Assembly (NCBI RefSeq): GCF_900102505.1
Contig: NZ_FMVT01000013.1
Span: 29,990-93,989 of the forward strand
Origin: Paracoccus tibetensis
GTDB lineage: Bacteria > Pseudomonadota > Alphaproteobacteria > Rhodobacterales > Rhodobacteraceae
Length of the DNA: 64,000 nt
Direction of reading: 5' to 3'
Under the pieces are notes generated by a model. That model was given only the letters and a program-made list of their open reading frames with translations, had not been told where the DNA came from and ran no database searches. The position numbers and the translations under genes were made by a program. Position 1 is the first letter of the stretch; the number at the start of each line of letters is the position of its first letter. Of this stretch, positions 18,162 through 27,831 are shown in pieces.

Positions 18162-18521
18162 TTACTTCGGTCGCTGCCTCATCGGGAACATGTCCTCGCC
18201 CCCTTGATGCAGCCGGACATGATGGCGGCGGCACAGCCACCTGACGTTCAGCGGCTCGTCGTAGCGGTCGTGGTGACCATCCACCTTGTCGCTGCCGCAC
18301 ACTTCACAGGCGCCTTTTTGCAGGACACCCGAGACGAGGGACCGTTGCACGGCCAGGTGGGCGTTGTACTTGAGCAAGTTGGAACGGCGCCAGTTCGTCT
18401 GTCGGGTCTCACTCTTCAGGGTCGGCTGGCGGGGAACGGCTAGCTTGTCCGTCATCGGCGCTGCGTCCGATCTATCGACGCCCGCCGAGCATCGGCTGAC
18501 CTGTGCCGTTGAAACGTGCAT
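18162..18521 (-). CDS. Small HNH-like zinc-finger protein
   Basis: 119 residues from the ATG at 18521, which has GAGGGGAAG about 8 bases upstream; the frame extends to a GTG at 18554. The C-terminal half reads CEVCGSDKVDGHHDRYDEPLNVRWLCRRHHVRLHQ. This gives a CxxC and a CxxHH zinc site around a GHHDRY segment, as in the short HNH-nuclease-like proteins common in phages and prophages. The N-terminal half is basic and includes NWRRSNLLKYNAHLAVQRSLVSG. It lies between the IS30 element and the tct operon with no partner. Nuclease activity is not certain: some members of this group only bind DNA. Confidence 0.7.
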   Translation of the reverse strand: MHVSTAQVSRCSAGVDRSDAAPMTDKLAVPRQPTLKSETRQTNWRRSNLLKYNAHLAVQRSLVSGVLQKGACEVCGSDKVDGHHDRYDEPLNVRWLCRRHHVRLHQGGEDMFPMRQRPK

Positions 18522-18870
18522 GCTGGACTTCCCCTCGTAGGCCGACCGTAACACGAAATGCCCCTGCCCTTCAAAATCTAGCCAGCAACTTGCTGTTGCG
18601 CGCCGTCATCAGGGCGGGTTTCCGCGCGTCCCCTGCCTCGAGAATGGCCCTGGCGCGCATTGCGTCGGATAGTGGCGCAACACTTGCATTAGAAACCTGC
18701 CGATGAAGCTGCACGTCCTGACTGCCGCCCTTCTGGCCGCCATCGAGCGCTTCGAGCGGAGCGTGGCTCGCTTCCCGACGTCGATTCATCGACGTTCAGG
18801 CCGTTCTGTGCGACTTGTGGCGCAGCGACGGGTTTCCGCAGCTGGACGCTCTGATCATCGTCGCCCTTGC
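18522..18870. other. Intergenic region, nothing recognised
   Basis: 349 bases between the HNH-like gene and the end of tctA. Short frames on both strands lack ribosome sites and family resemblance. It marks the right edge of the accessory island. Confidence 0.5.
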
Positions 18871-20367
18871 TCACTCTAACACTGCTGTCAGTTTACGACT
18901 GTACCGGATAGCTGGAGGTCCGATCACCAGAAGCAACGAGATGAGCAGGAAGCCTCCGGCCACCGGTCGGGAGATGAAGACCGACCAGTCGCCCTGGCTG
19001 ATCATCAGGCTGCGGCGGACGTTCTCCTCGAGGATCGGCCCCAGGATCAGACCGAAGGCCAGCGGCGTGGCGGGCAGGTTCAACTTGTGGAACACCCAGC
19101 CAAGCAGTCCGAACGCCGCCATCACGTAGACATCGTTCATGTCATTGCGAATCGCGAAGGCGCCGATCACGCAGAAGACGGCCACGACGATCAGCATCAC
19201 CCGCGGCGGAACGCGCGTGATCAGGACCGCGAAGCGCAGGCTGGCCAGCCCCACCACCAGCGTCGCCACAAGCGCCAGCAGGACCGAGGCATAGATCCAC
19301 GCGACAAAGGTCGGATTGGCCGCGAACAGCGTGGGCCCAGGTTGCAGCCCGTGCAGCAGCAGCGCGCCCATCAGGACCGCGGTGATCGTATCCCCCGGCA
19401 CACCGAGTGCCATCAGCGGGATCAGCGAGCCGCCGACGCCGGCGCTGTTGGCGGCCTCGGGCGCGACGAGGCCGTCCGGCTCGCCGCTGCCGAAGCCGGC
19501 GCGGTTCGGCGACAGGCGCTTTTCCACCGCGTAGGCGATCGACACCGCGACGGCCGAGCCCGCAGCCGGGATCGCCCCGATGAAGGTGCCGATGACCGAG
19601 CCGCGCAGCATCGGGCTGACGCGGCCGGCAAGATCGCGCAGCGGCACGGTGATGCGCCCGATGCTGGGCCGCATCAGCACCCGGTCGCCGGGCAGCGACA
19701 GCGCCCGCAGCACCTCGGCCAGACCGAAAAGACCGATGATGACGGGCACCAGCGAGATGCCGGCCTGCAGCGCCGGCTGGCCCATCGTGAAGCGCTGCGC
19801 ATCCGTCAGCGGATCGAAGCCGATCATCCCGATCAGGACGCCGATCAGGCCGATGACGGTGGCAACGATGGTCGAGCCATTGGACGAAAAGGACAGCATC
19901 ACGAGGCCAAACAGGGCAACCGCCGCAAACTCGGGCGAGCGGAAGTTCGTGGCCACCCTGGCCAGCAGCGGGGTCAGCGTCACCAGCAGCGCCAGCCCGA
20001 TCAGGCCCCCGATGCTCGAGGCGATCAGCGCGTAGCTGAGCGCCTGCCCCGCCCGGCCGGCGCGCGCCATCGGGTAACCCTCGACCTGGGTGAAGATCGC
20101 GGCGGGCGTGCCCGGCAGCTTCAGCAGGATCGCCGAAATCGAGCCGCCATAGACGCTGGACATGAAGATCGCGATCAGGAACAGGATCGCGGCGCCGGTC
20201 TCCATCGCGAAGGTGACCGGCAGCATCACGGCCAGCGCCATGGTCGAGCTGATGCCCGGGATCGCCCCCAGCACGAGGCCTAGCAGCGCGCCAAGCGCCA
20301 GCAGCGCGAGCATCGCCGGATCGGTGGCAAAGCCCGAAAGAACGTCGAGGAAGGTGGCGGTCATCAA
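18871..20367 (-). CDS. tctA: Tripartite tricarboxylate transporter large permease, TctA family
   Basis: 498 residues, about 12 membrane segments, typical TctA length. Family motifs are clear: GALLGLVLGAIPGISSTMALAVMLP near residue 25, GGSISAILLKLPGTPAAIFTQVEGYPMARAG near 75-105, and the second repeat GTFIGAIPAAGSAVAVSIAYAVEKRL near 255-280 followed by PEAANSAGVGGSLIPLMALGVPGDTITAVLMGAL. It is the last gene of the minus-strand set rieske-reductase-tctC-tctB-tctA. It would carry the solute captured by the TctC protein across the inner membrane, driven by ion gradient. Confidence 0.94.
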   Translation of the reverse strand: MMTATFLDVLSGFATDPAMLALLALGALLGLVLGAIPGISSTMALAVMLPVTFAMETGAAILFLIAIFMSSVYGGSISAILLKLPGTPAAIFTQVEGYPMARAGRAGQALSYALIASSIGGLIGLALLVTLTPLLARVATNFRSPEFAAVALFGLVMLSFSSNGSTIVATVIGLIGVLIGMIGFDPLTDAQRFTMGQPALQAGISLVPVIIGLFGLAEVLRALSLPGDRVLMRPSIGRITVPLRDLAGRVSPMLRGSVIGTFIGAIPAAGSAVAVSIAYAVEKRLSPNRAGFGSGEPDGLVAPEAANSAGVGGSLIPLMALGVPGDTITAVLMGALLLHGLQPGPTLFAANPTFVAWIYASVLLALVATLVVGLASLRFAVLITRVPPRVMLIVVAVFCVIGAFAIRNDMNDVYVMAAFGLLGWVFHKLNLPATPLAFGLILGPILEENVRRSLMISQGDWSVFISRPVAGGFLLISLLLVIGPPAIRYSRKLTAVLE

Positions 20368-20373
20368 AGTGCC

Positions 20374-20859
20374 TCAGCTGGGAAGCGGCAGGGTGAGCAG
20401 CCGGATGAAGATGACGTAGACGGCAAGGCCCGTGCCAAGCCCGGCCAGAGCGGACCGCAGCAGCCGGCCAGCGGGCGGCCCGCCCGAAATGACCATCATC
20501 CAGCCAAAGGTGAACAGCGCGACGGCCGGCGCGGTGCCCAGATGCGCCATCAGCACGGGCATGGCCACGACGCTGGCAAGAAACAGCAGCGGCATCAGGC
20601 TGCGCGTTTCCCCTATGGCCGTTGCCGGATCGCGGGGCGCGCGCAAGCCCGCGATCAGCAGGCCGACCCCGGTCGCGCCGACGGCCAGCAGGCACAGCGC
20701 CGGCAGCGCGAATGGCCCCGGATCGGCGGGCATCACGAAATTGGTGAAGGCGGCGCGGCTGGATTGCAGGGCCGCCCCGCCGACAAGCGCGGTTGCCAGC
20801 AGCAGAAGGCCTCCCGCCAGATGCCGACGGCGCGGCGGCAGAACGCCCTCTTCGGTCAT
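20374..20859 (-). CDS. tctB: Tripartite tricarboxylate transporter small permease, TctB family
   Basis: 161 residues with four predicted membrane segments (LAGGLLLLATALVGGAAL, FALPALCLLAVGATGVGLLIAGL, LMPLLFLASVVAMPVLM, then GLGTGLAVYVIFIRLLTLPLP). TctB proteins are weakly conserved, so the call leans on size, topology and position: it overlaps the tctC stop by four bases and ends six bases before the tctA start. Confidence 0.88.
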   Translation of the reverse strand: MTEEGVLPPRRRHLAGGLLLLATALVGGAALQSSRAAFTNFVMPADPGPFALPALCLLAVGATGVGLLIAGLRAPRDPATAIGETRSLMPLLFLASVVAMPVLMAHLGTAPAVALFTFGWMMVISGGPPAGRLLRSALAGLGTGLAVYVIFIRLLTLPLPS

Positions 20860-21836
20860 TGCCGCGCCAGCTCGGCCGAGACCAGACCGGCGCTTTCCAG
20901 CAGCGGGTAGATCAAATCGACCTGCCGCTGCAGTTCGGACGCGGCCATTTCCGCATCGCCAGGGCGCAGGACCATGCCGTTCCGTTCGGCGGGCTCGGCA
21001 AAGGTCGGGCTTTCCACGGCAGAGACGATGGCTGCCGACAGCGTCTGCGCGATCTGCGGGTCCAGCCCCGTGGGCGCGGCGATCATCACGAAGTCATTGG
21101 CGACCAGATCCACCCCCTGCTCGCGGAAGGTCGGCACGTCCGGCAGCATGGGATGACGCTCGGGCGACATGACGCCCAGAATGCGCACGGTGCCGCCGCG
21201 GTAATGCTCGAGCACGGGCGGGATCGGCAAGGTGGCCGACGCGATCTCGTTCGTGATGAGGGCGGTCACATTGGGTGCATGCCCCTGATACGGGATCTGC
21301 ACGATGGGCTGTTCGATGGCTTGGGACAAGGCGTTGGCGAAGACGAAGCTGTTTCCGCCCTGCGGGTCGTTGCCATTGATCAGCGCGCCTGGATCGGCGC
21401 GCACCGCCTCGATATAGCCGTCCAGCGTCTCGATCCCGGTCGCGGCCGTCACCTGCAGCGCGCCCGGGTCGTCGCTGATATAGGCCACCGGCTCCAGCGC
21501 ATCCAGGCGGGTGGCATTGGGGTTCATGAAGGATTGAGAGATGGCGTGCATCCCGATCAGACCGATGGTATAGCCGTCCGCATCCGACTGCTCCAGATGA
21601 CGAACCCCGGTCGAGCCGCCTGCACCGGTGACATTGTCGATCACAACGGGCACGCCGACCTGCTCGGACAGGCTGGCGCCCAGAAGGCGCGCGGCGATGT
21701 CATGCCCGCCGCCCGCGGGCCAGGCCACCACGATATGGATCGGTCGTTCGGGATACTCGGCCAGTGCGGCACTTGGCGCGATGAGCGCCGCCAGCATTCC
21801 CGTGGCCGCGAAGAGAGTGGTCGCGTGTCTGGACAT
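20856..21836 (-). CDS. tctC: TctC/Bug-family periplasmic solute receptor
   Basis: 326 residues from the ATG at 21836, chosen because GGAAGA lies 7 bases upstream and a signal peptide then starts at once (MSRHATTLFAATGMLAALIAPSAALA). The mature protein opens YPERPIHIVVAWPAGGGHDIAARLL, the classic Bug-family block, followed by VVIDNVTGAGGSTGVRHL. Bug receptors bind carboxylates, including aromatic ones and nicotinate in Bordetella relatives. Its place downstream of a Rieske oxygenase and beside nic genes makes a pyridine or benzene carboxylate a reasonable ligand (inference). Confidence 0.92.
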   Translation of the reverse strand: MSRHATTLFAATGMLAALIAPSAALAEYPERPIHIVVAWPAGGGHDIAARLLGASLSEQVGVPVVIDNVTGAGGSTGVRHLEQSDADGYTIGLIGMHAISQSFMNPNATRLDALEPVAYISDDPGALQVTAATGIETLDGYIEAVRADPGALINGNDPQGGNSFVFANALSQAIEQPIVQIPYQGHAPNVTALITNEIASATLPIPPVLEHYRGGTVRILGVMSPERHPMLPDVPTFREQGVDLVANDFVMIAAPTGLDPQIAQTLSAAIVSAVESPTFAEPAERNGMVLRPGDAEMAASELQRQVDLIYPLLESAGLVSAELARQ

Positions 21837-22001
21837 CGCAGTATCTTCCCTGTTGCTGTTCTGGTGATGAGCCTTGCCGGGTTCTATGCCCGATCCTTGG
21901 ACGAATGCTGGCATATTCTCGTTCGTATGCAAACATATTTTGAAGCGCCGCTTCTTCTTTGCGCAGTCCCCCCGGCCAAGGCCGCGGTTTCAGGCAGCTC
22001 G

Positions 22002-23003
22002 TCAAAGATCAAGGCGGACATCGCCCTTGGGGCGACTGCAGCACAGCAGCACATGGCCCTCGCCCGGGTCCTCGGTCATGTCGGTCAGATACTCGACCTC
22101 GCCCGACAGAAGCCGGCAGCGGCAGTCCCCGCAAAGGCCGGCACGGCAGCCGAACATCGGCGACAGGCCGGCATCCTCGGCCAGCTCCAGCAGGGTCGTT
22201 CCCGCCTCGGGCCAAGCCACCGGCGCTGCAAGGCTGGCGAAGCTGACCGCGCCGGGGCCGGCAGCAGCGGCGGTCGGGCGTAGCATGGCGGCAAAGACCT
22301 CTTGCTGGATGCGGGCGTCGGGCAGGCCGAGCGCCAGCAGATGCGCCCTCATCGCGTCCATGAAGCCGGACGGCCCGCACAGATAGGCCAGCCACCGATC
22401 CTGCGGCAGCCTTGCCCGAAGCGCCTGACGGTCCAGCCGGCCAAGAAGATCGCCCGGAAGCAGGTCGGCGGCGGCCCCTGTCCGGGCAAGGTGAAGGCTG
22501 ACATCGGGCGCGCGGGCAAAGCTGCGCCATTCGGCGATCAGGGCGTCGTCGCCGCTGCGCGCGGCATGGATCGCCACGACGGGACGGCCGGGCGACGCGA
22601 TCAGATCGTGCAGCATGGCCATGGCGGGCGTGATGCCGATGCCGGCGGTCAGCAGCAGCACGGGATCGTCGCCGTCATCCAGGTGGAACTGGCCGTGCGG
22701 GGGTGCGACCATGACCCGCGCCCCGACCGCCAGCCCGTGCAGATGCCCCGAGCCGCCCCGCCCGCCGGGCGCGCGCTTGACGGTGAGGCGGTAACGTCCC
22801 GTGTCCGCGGGGCCGGATGAAATCGTATAGGTCGCCACCGGCCGCCCCGGACAGTCCAGAGACAGGCCCAGATGCTGGCCGGCGCGGAACGGCACCCAAT
22901 CGCCCGGCCGCTCGGGCGAGAGCCACAGCGAGACGACGCCCTCCGCCTCGGGCACCCGACCCGTGACGCGGAAGGGGCGGAAATCGGGCGCCGCCTCAGT
23001 CAT
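22002..23003 (-). CDS. Ferredoxin reductase-type oxidoreductase with C-terminal [2Fe-2S] domain
   Basis: 333 residues from the ATG at 23003, which overlaps the Rieske gene by 8 bases. Residues 10-105 form a flavin-binding barrel (FRAGQHLGLSL, then ATYTISSGP). Residues 113-225 form the NAD(P)H-binding fold (LLLTAGIGITPAMAML, later YLCGPSGFM). Residues 250-333 form a plant-type ferredoxin with C286, C291, C294 and C321/C322 (GCRAGLCGDC ... VLLCC). This is the phthalate-dioxygenase-reductase/VanB layout in a reductase-first order. It should pass electrons from NAD(P)H to the Rieske oxygenase encoded just upstream. Confidence 0.92.
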   Translation of the reverse strand: MTEAAPDFRPFRVTGRVPEAEGVVSLWLSPERPGDWVPFRAGQHLGLSLDCPGRPVATYTISSGPADTGRYRLTVKRAPGGRGGSGHLHGLAVGARVMVAPPHGQFHLDDGDDPVLLLTAGIGITPAMAMLHDLIASPGRPVVAIHAARSGDDALIAEWRSFARAPDVSLHLARTGAAADLLPGDLLGRLDRQALRARLPQDRWLAYLCGPSGFMDAMRAHLLALGLPDARIQQEVFAAMLRPTAAAAGPGAVSFASLAAPVAWPEAGTTLLELAEDAGLSPMFGCRAGLCGDCRCRLLSGEVEYLTDMTEDPGEGHVLLCCSRPKGDVRLDL

Positions 23004-24066
23004 GGTAGACGAAGGCCGGGGTCGGCTCGGCCGAGATGTCCTCGGTCCGCTCGCGTTCGAGTAGCTCGCCGATGCGCTTGCGATAGACCATGGGCCCGCG
23101 GTCGATGGCGATGCGGATGGGGCGGCGGTGCTGGGGGCGCCGCTCTTCGGCATGGACCGCTTCCAGGATCGCGACATCCTCGGCGAAGGCTTTCTGCAGC
23201 AGCGCGTCGATCCGGGCCGAGGCCTCGGCATCGTCGACCGCCGTGTTCCGCAGATGCATCCAGCGATCGACGGTCCGGTTTTCGTCCACCGGCGTCATGA
23301 AATGAAGCGCGAAGACCCGGTTGCCCCGGTCGCGCTCATCCTCGGCGATGCGGTCCTCGACCGCGGCCGAGCCGAAGTCGATCACCGCGAGCGACGGCAG
23401 ATGCAGGTGGTAATAGTGCCAGCGGTCGACATTGCCCTCGAAGCCGCCGAAAGCCTTGAAGAAGCCCACCGGCTCGGCATCGCGGATCCAGCGCCAGGCG
23501 GTGATCGCGCGGCCCTCGGTCACGACATGGACCGGCACGTTCTCGGAGGCCGAGTTTCCAAGCGTCGTCGGATGCACGAAGCTGACATGCGCCGGATCGA
23601 CGAGGTTTTCTGCGACGTTGAGATAGTTCGAGGCGATGTGCAGCGCCCCGCCCTGATGCGCATGCCATGCGGGATCGGACATCTGGGGCATGTAGAAGAT
23701 GTCGGCCTCATCGGCGCGGGCCTTGTCGCCCATCCAGATCCAGACAATGTCGTGGCGCTCGACGATGGGAAAGCTGGCGACGCAGGCCGAAGGCGGGATC
23801 TTGTCCTGACCGGGGATGCGCGTGCAACTGCCGTCGCTGTCGAAGGTCAGCCCGTGATAGCCGCACTGGACCCGGTCGCCGATGCGCTTGCCCATGGACA
23901 GGGGCAACTGGCGGTGCGGGCAGCGGTCATGCAGCGCGGCGACCGAGCCGTCGATGCGGCGATACAGCAGCACCGGCTCGCCCAGGATCTCGAAGCGCCT
24001 GAGCGTGTCGTCGACCTCTGAAGACCAGGCGGCGACATACCAGGCGTTGCGGACAAGAGTGGTCAT
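22996..24066 (-). CDS. Rieske non-haem iron oxygenase, VanA-like alpha subunit
   Basis: 356 residues from the ATG at 24066 (MTTLVRNAWYVAAWSSEV, the family's usual start); the upstream in-frame extension runs through the operator. The Rieske cluster ligands are C49, H51, C68 and H71 (CPHRQ ... CGYH). The mononuclear iron site is D157, H160 and H165 (ENLVDPAHVSFVH). Length and motifs place it with vanillate demethylase, dicamba demethylase and caffeine N-demethylase relatives, which mostly remove methyl groups from O or N. It is co-transcribed with its reductase and tctCBA, and preceded by a perfect palindromic operator. Substrate unknown; a methylated pyridine carboxylate is an attractive guess in a nicotinate locus. 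Confidence 0.92.
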   Translation of the reverse strand: MTTLVRNAWYVAAWSSEVDDTLRRFEILGEPVLLYRRIDGSVAALHDRCPHRQLPLSMGKRIGDRVQCGYHGLTFDSDGSCTRIPGQDKIPPSACVASFPIVERHDIVWIWMGDKARADEADIFYMPQMSDPAWHAHQGGALHIASNYLNVAENLVDPAHVSFVHPTTLGNSASENVPVHVVTEGRAITAWRWIRDAEPVGFFKAFGGFEGNVDRWHYYHLHLPSLAVIDFGSAAVEDRIAEDERDRGNRVFALHFMTPVDENRTVDRWMHLRNTAVDDAEASARIDALLQKAFAEDVAILEAVHAEERRPQHRRPIRIAIDRGPMVYRKRIGELLERERTEDISAEPTPAFVYHD

Positions 24067-24101
24067 CTGGCGGCTCCCATTGCGGTTGGCTGTCCTCACG
24101 A

Positions 24102-24119
24102 TAGTGCGTATACGCACTA
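24102..24119. promoter_or_regulatory. Perfect 18-bp palindrome, candidate MarR operator of the Rieske-tct operon
   Basis: TAGTGCGTATACGCACTA is a perfect inverted repeat placed 36 bases before the Rieske start codon and 79 bases beyond the end of the MarR gene. Its length and half-site spacing are those of a MarR dimer site. The MarR protein encoded next door is the obvious candidate to bind it. The sequence is certain; the binding partner is inferred. Confidence 0.7.
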
Positions 24120-24197
24120 ATTTGAAATGGCCATCCGGGATTTCTGCGACCATTGTGCCAGCCCTGCGTCCCGTTGCCCGGAAATCAGCTGGTCTGC

Positions 24198-24674
24198 TCA
24201 ATCGCTGTTCAGAAGCCGGTCCAGCAGGTCCATGAAGCGCCGCTGCTCGGCCGGGGACAGGGGCTTCAGCAGATCGCGACCGGCCTGCCGGCTGATCGCG
24301 AGATGCGCGGTGACAAGCGACCGACCTGCCGCGCTGAGCTCGATCACATGCATCCGGCGATCCTCGCTGGACTGGCTGCGGGTGATCAGCCCGGTTTGCA
24401 GCAGCTTGCGGATAATGGCGCTGGTCGTGGAGGGGTCCATCGACACCTGTTCGCCCAAGGTGACCTGCGAAGCAGGGCCCGTCTGAAGCAGCGTCGCGAG
24501 GATCGCGAATTGCGGCGCCGTCAGGCTGGCCTCCGGCGAGGCGGCGTTGAATAGCTGCGCCGCGCGCTGATGCAGGCGGCGTGCCAGCTGGGCCGGATGC
24601 CGTGTGACGTCATAGGCCCCCTCGTCCCACGGGGGCCTGTCCGCCCCCGCGTCGCGCCGGTTCTTTCCGCTCAT
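24198..24674 (-). CDS. MarR-family transcriptional regulator
   Basis: 158 residues. The winged helix-turn-helix spans about 50-120 (LTAPQFAILATLLQTGPASQVTLGEQVSMDPSTTSAIIRKLLQTGLITRSQSSEDRRMHVIELSAAGRSL), with the usual DxRR wing. Helices at both ends form the dimer interface. It lies directly upstream of the Rieske gene on the same strand and is separated from the symporter gene by a strong hairpin. It probably controls the palindromic site at 24102-24119 in response to an aromatic acid. Confidence 0.92.
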   Translation of the reverse strand: MSGKNRRDAGADRPPWDEGAYDVTRHPAQLARRLHQRAAQLFNAASPEASLTAPQFAILATLLQTGPASQVTLGEQVSMDPSTTSAIIRKLLQTGLITRSQSSEDRRMHVIELSAAGRSLVTAHLAISRQAGRDLLKPLSPAEQRRFMDLLDRLLNSD

Positions 24675-24749
24675 GCCTGCAATCCCCGTTCAGAAGCTTT
24701 CGTTGCTATGGCACGGCGCGGCCGGGCCTTGCAAAGCGTGCGATGCGAA

Positions 24750-24775
24750 GGGCCCGCATCTTTCGATGCGGGCCC
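24750..24775 (-). terminator. Strong hairpin downstream of the sodium-solute symporter gene
   Basis: A perfect 11-bp stem (GGGCCCGCATC at 24750-24760 pairing with GATGCGGGCCC at 24765-24775) closes a four-base loop. It lies 22 bases after the symporter stop and before the MarR gene. The T-run is weak on both sides, but the stem is strong enough to end or punctuate the symporter transcript. Confidence 0.7.
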
Positions 24776-24797
24776 GCCTTGTCCGGGAAGCGAAATG

Positions 24798-26276
24798 TCA
24801 GGCCGTCTTCGCGGCGCCCATGGGCTGCGGGCGGGGGTCGATGAAGCCGTCCAGCACCTCGTCCGGCGAAGGGCGGCTGACCAGGCTGACGCCGATGAAG
24901 ATCAGCGCCGCGACCGGGAAGCCGAGAACGCCCGCATTCAGTCCCATCAGTGAGTTGCCGGTCAGATACATCCCGAACACGAAGACCACCCCGCCGATGA
25001 TCGAAGCGATCGCCCCCGTCGCCGTGGCCCGCGACCAGAAGAACGTGCCAATGGTCGCTGGAACGATTACCACCAGTCCGACCGAGGTCGCCACCGAGAG
25101 GATCGCGATCATGCTGAACTCCATCGCAGCAAAGCCCATCGCCAGCAGCGAGATGACCGGGATCACGAACTTGCCGATCTTCAGCTGCCGTGCGTCATCG
25201 CGGTCCCCGGTCAGGTTGGCGTAGACATCGCGCGAGAAGATCGAGGACAGCGTCAGCAGGATCGAATCGATGGTCGACACGGCGGCCGCCATGATCCCGA
25301 TCATCACGATCACGCCCAGCACCGGCGGCACGAAGTCCGACGACAGCAGCATTGAAGTCGCCAGATCAGGGCGCTCCAGATCCGGGAAGGCGAGGAAGGC
25401 CGAGAAGCCCCAGATGACCGAGACCAGCGTGTAGACCAGCCCGAAGCACAGGAAGATGATCAGCATCCGGCGCAGCGCGCCGAGCGATGCCGGCATGAAC
25501 AGGCGCTGGCTAACCTGCGGGTTGGAGATGGCGAAGAAGAACCATGGCAGGGTCATGCCGAGGAAGGTCGCGAAGCTGAACAGGCCGGGTCCCGGCACCT
25601 GAAGCATGGCGGGGGATGCCTCGGCGATGCGCTCGAACATGGTGAAGAAGCCGCCAAGCTCGGCCACGACCAGCACGCAGACGGCGCTGGACGCGACGAT
25701 CATCACGCCGGCCTGCAGGCTGTCGGTCCACATCACCGAGCGGATGCCCGCGATATACGAGAACAGGATCGCCAGCACCGTGGCGATCAGGATGCCCGTG
25801 CCGAAGCTGATCTGGCCCTGCGTCATACCCGATAGCAGGTAGCCCACGCCGGACAGCTGCACCGCCGAATAGGGGATCAGGAAGACGAGGCTGGTCAACC
25901 CGGCCAGGATCGCCACCCATTTGCTGCCATAGCGCGTGCCCAGCATCTCGTAGGGGGTGACGAAGCCGTGGCGCTTGCCTGCGCGCCAGAAGCGCGGCCC
26001 GAAGATCGCGACCAGCGTGACCCCGGCAAAATAGACGATCTCGAAGCCGAGCGCGCCGACGCCGCCGCGATAGGTCAGCCCGGCGAGGCCTACCATCATA
26101 AAGGCCGAATAGGTCGTCGCGGAATAGCTCAGCGCCGACACGACGCCGCCCATACCCCGGTCGCCGAGGAAGTAGCCGGACATGGACGTCGTCGGGCCAG
26201 AGCGCGAGAGCCATGCAACGACAAGCGACAGCACCACGTAGATGGCTATGCCCCAGATGACGAGCGAGAGGGTCAT
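24798..26276 (-). CDS. Sodium:solute symporter family transporter
   Basis: 492 residues with about 13 membrane helices. Family features: YFLGDRGMGGVVSALSYSATTYSAFMMVGLAG near 35-65 (sodium-site helix), GLTYRGGVGALGFEI, YEMLGTRYGSKWV near 110 and SDFVPPVLGVIVMIGIMAAAVSTIDSILLTLSSIFSRDVY near 315-355, the PanF/proline-symporter signature region. It follows a small two-helix protein with which it overlaps by four bases, and that in turn follows nicC. This suggests uptake of nicotinate or a related organic acid with sodium. Confidence 0.92.
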   Translation of the reverse strand: MTLSLVIWGIAIYVVLSLVVAWLSRSGPTTSMSGYFLGDRGMGGVVSALSYSATTYSAFMMVGLAGLTYRGGVGALGFEIVYFAGVTLVAIFGPRFWRAGKRHGFVTPYEMLGTRYGSKWVAILAGLTSLVFLIPYSAVQLSGVGYLLSGMTQGQISFGTGILIATVLAILFSYIAGIRSVMWTDSLQAGVMIVASSAVCVLVVAELGGFFTMFERIAEASPAMLQVPGPGLFSFATFLGMTLPWFFFAISNPQVSQRLFMPASLGALRRMLIIFLCFGLVYTLVSVIWGFSAFLAFPDLERPDLATSMLLSSDFVPPVLGVIVMIGIMAAAVSTIDSILLTLSSIFSRDVYANLTGDRDDARQLKIGKFVIPVISLLAMGFAAMEFSMIAILSVATSVGLVVIVPATIGTFFWSRATATGAIASIIGGVVFVFGMYLTGNSLMGLNAGVLGFPVAALIFIGVSLVSRPSPDEVLDGFIDPRPQPMGAAKTA

Positions 26277-26458
26277 TCCGCGTTCTCCGTGAAGCCGGCC
26301 GTGGCGGTGATGTTCAGGATGATGATCGCCACACCGGCCAGGGTCCAGAAGAGGAAGCTGCCATACCAGGCGGCGATGTGACCGATGAGGGCGTAAGGGA
26401 CAAGATAGCAGGCCAGGATAACCAGGCTGACCAGCTTCAGCGACAGGCTGCGGGACAT
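26273..26458 (-). CDS. Small two-helix membrane protein, partner of the symporter (DUF3311/YhdT-like)
   Basis: 61 residues from the ATG at 26458; the open frame extends further but without better signals. Two hydrophobic stretches (LVSLVILACYLVPYALIGHIAAW and FLFWTLAGVAIIILNITATAGF) fit the short subunits that commonly precede sodium:solute symporter genes. The four-base overlap with the symporter gene supports a joint function. Confidence 0.75.
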   Translation of the reverse strand: MSRSLSLKLVSLVILACYLVPYALIGHIAAWYGSFLFWTLAGVAIIILNITATAGFTENAE

Positions 26459-26569
26459 TCGTTCAACTCCCCGTTGGTGATGGGCGGTCTTCAGCCCGGC
26501 GGGCCCGACCTCCTCGTTCACATGATTGGACCTGCGCGTGCACGCGCAGATCGGTCGCGCGTCCCGGCC

Positions 26570-27739
<1,170 letters not shown>

Positions 27740-27831
27740 CTAGTTCGTTTGTAGGCGAATGAGTCTAAGGCGCAACTTATTCTCGCGTCGCAGACGAAAA
27801 TTGTCGGGCCTCTGCCTAAATATCAGTCGCA

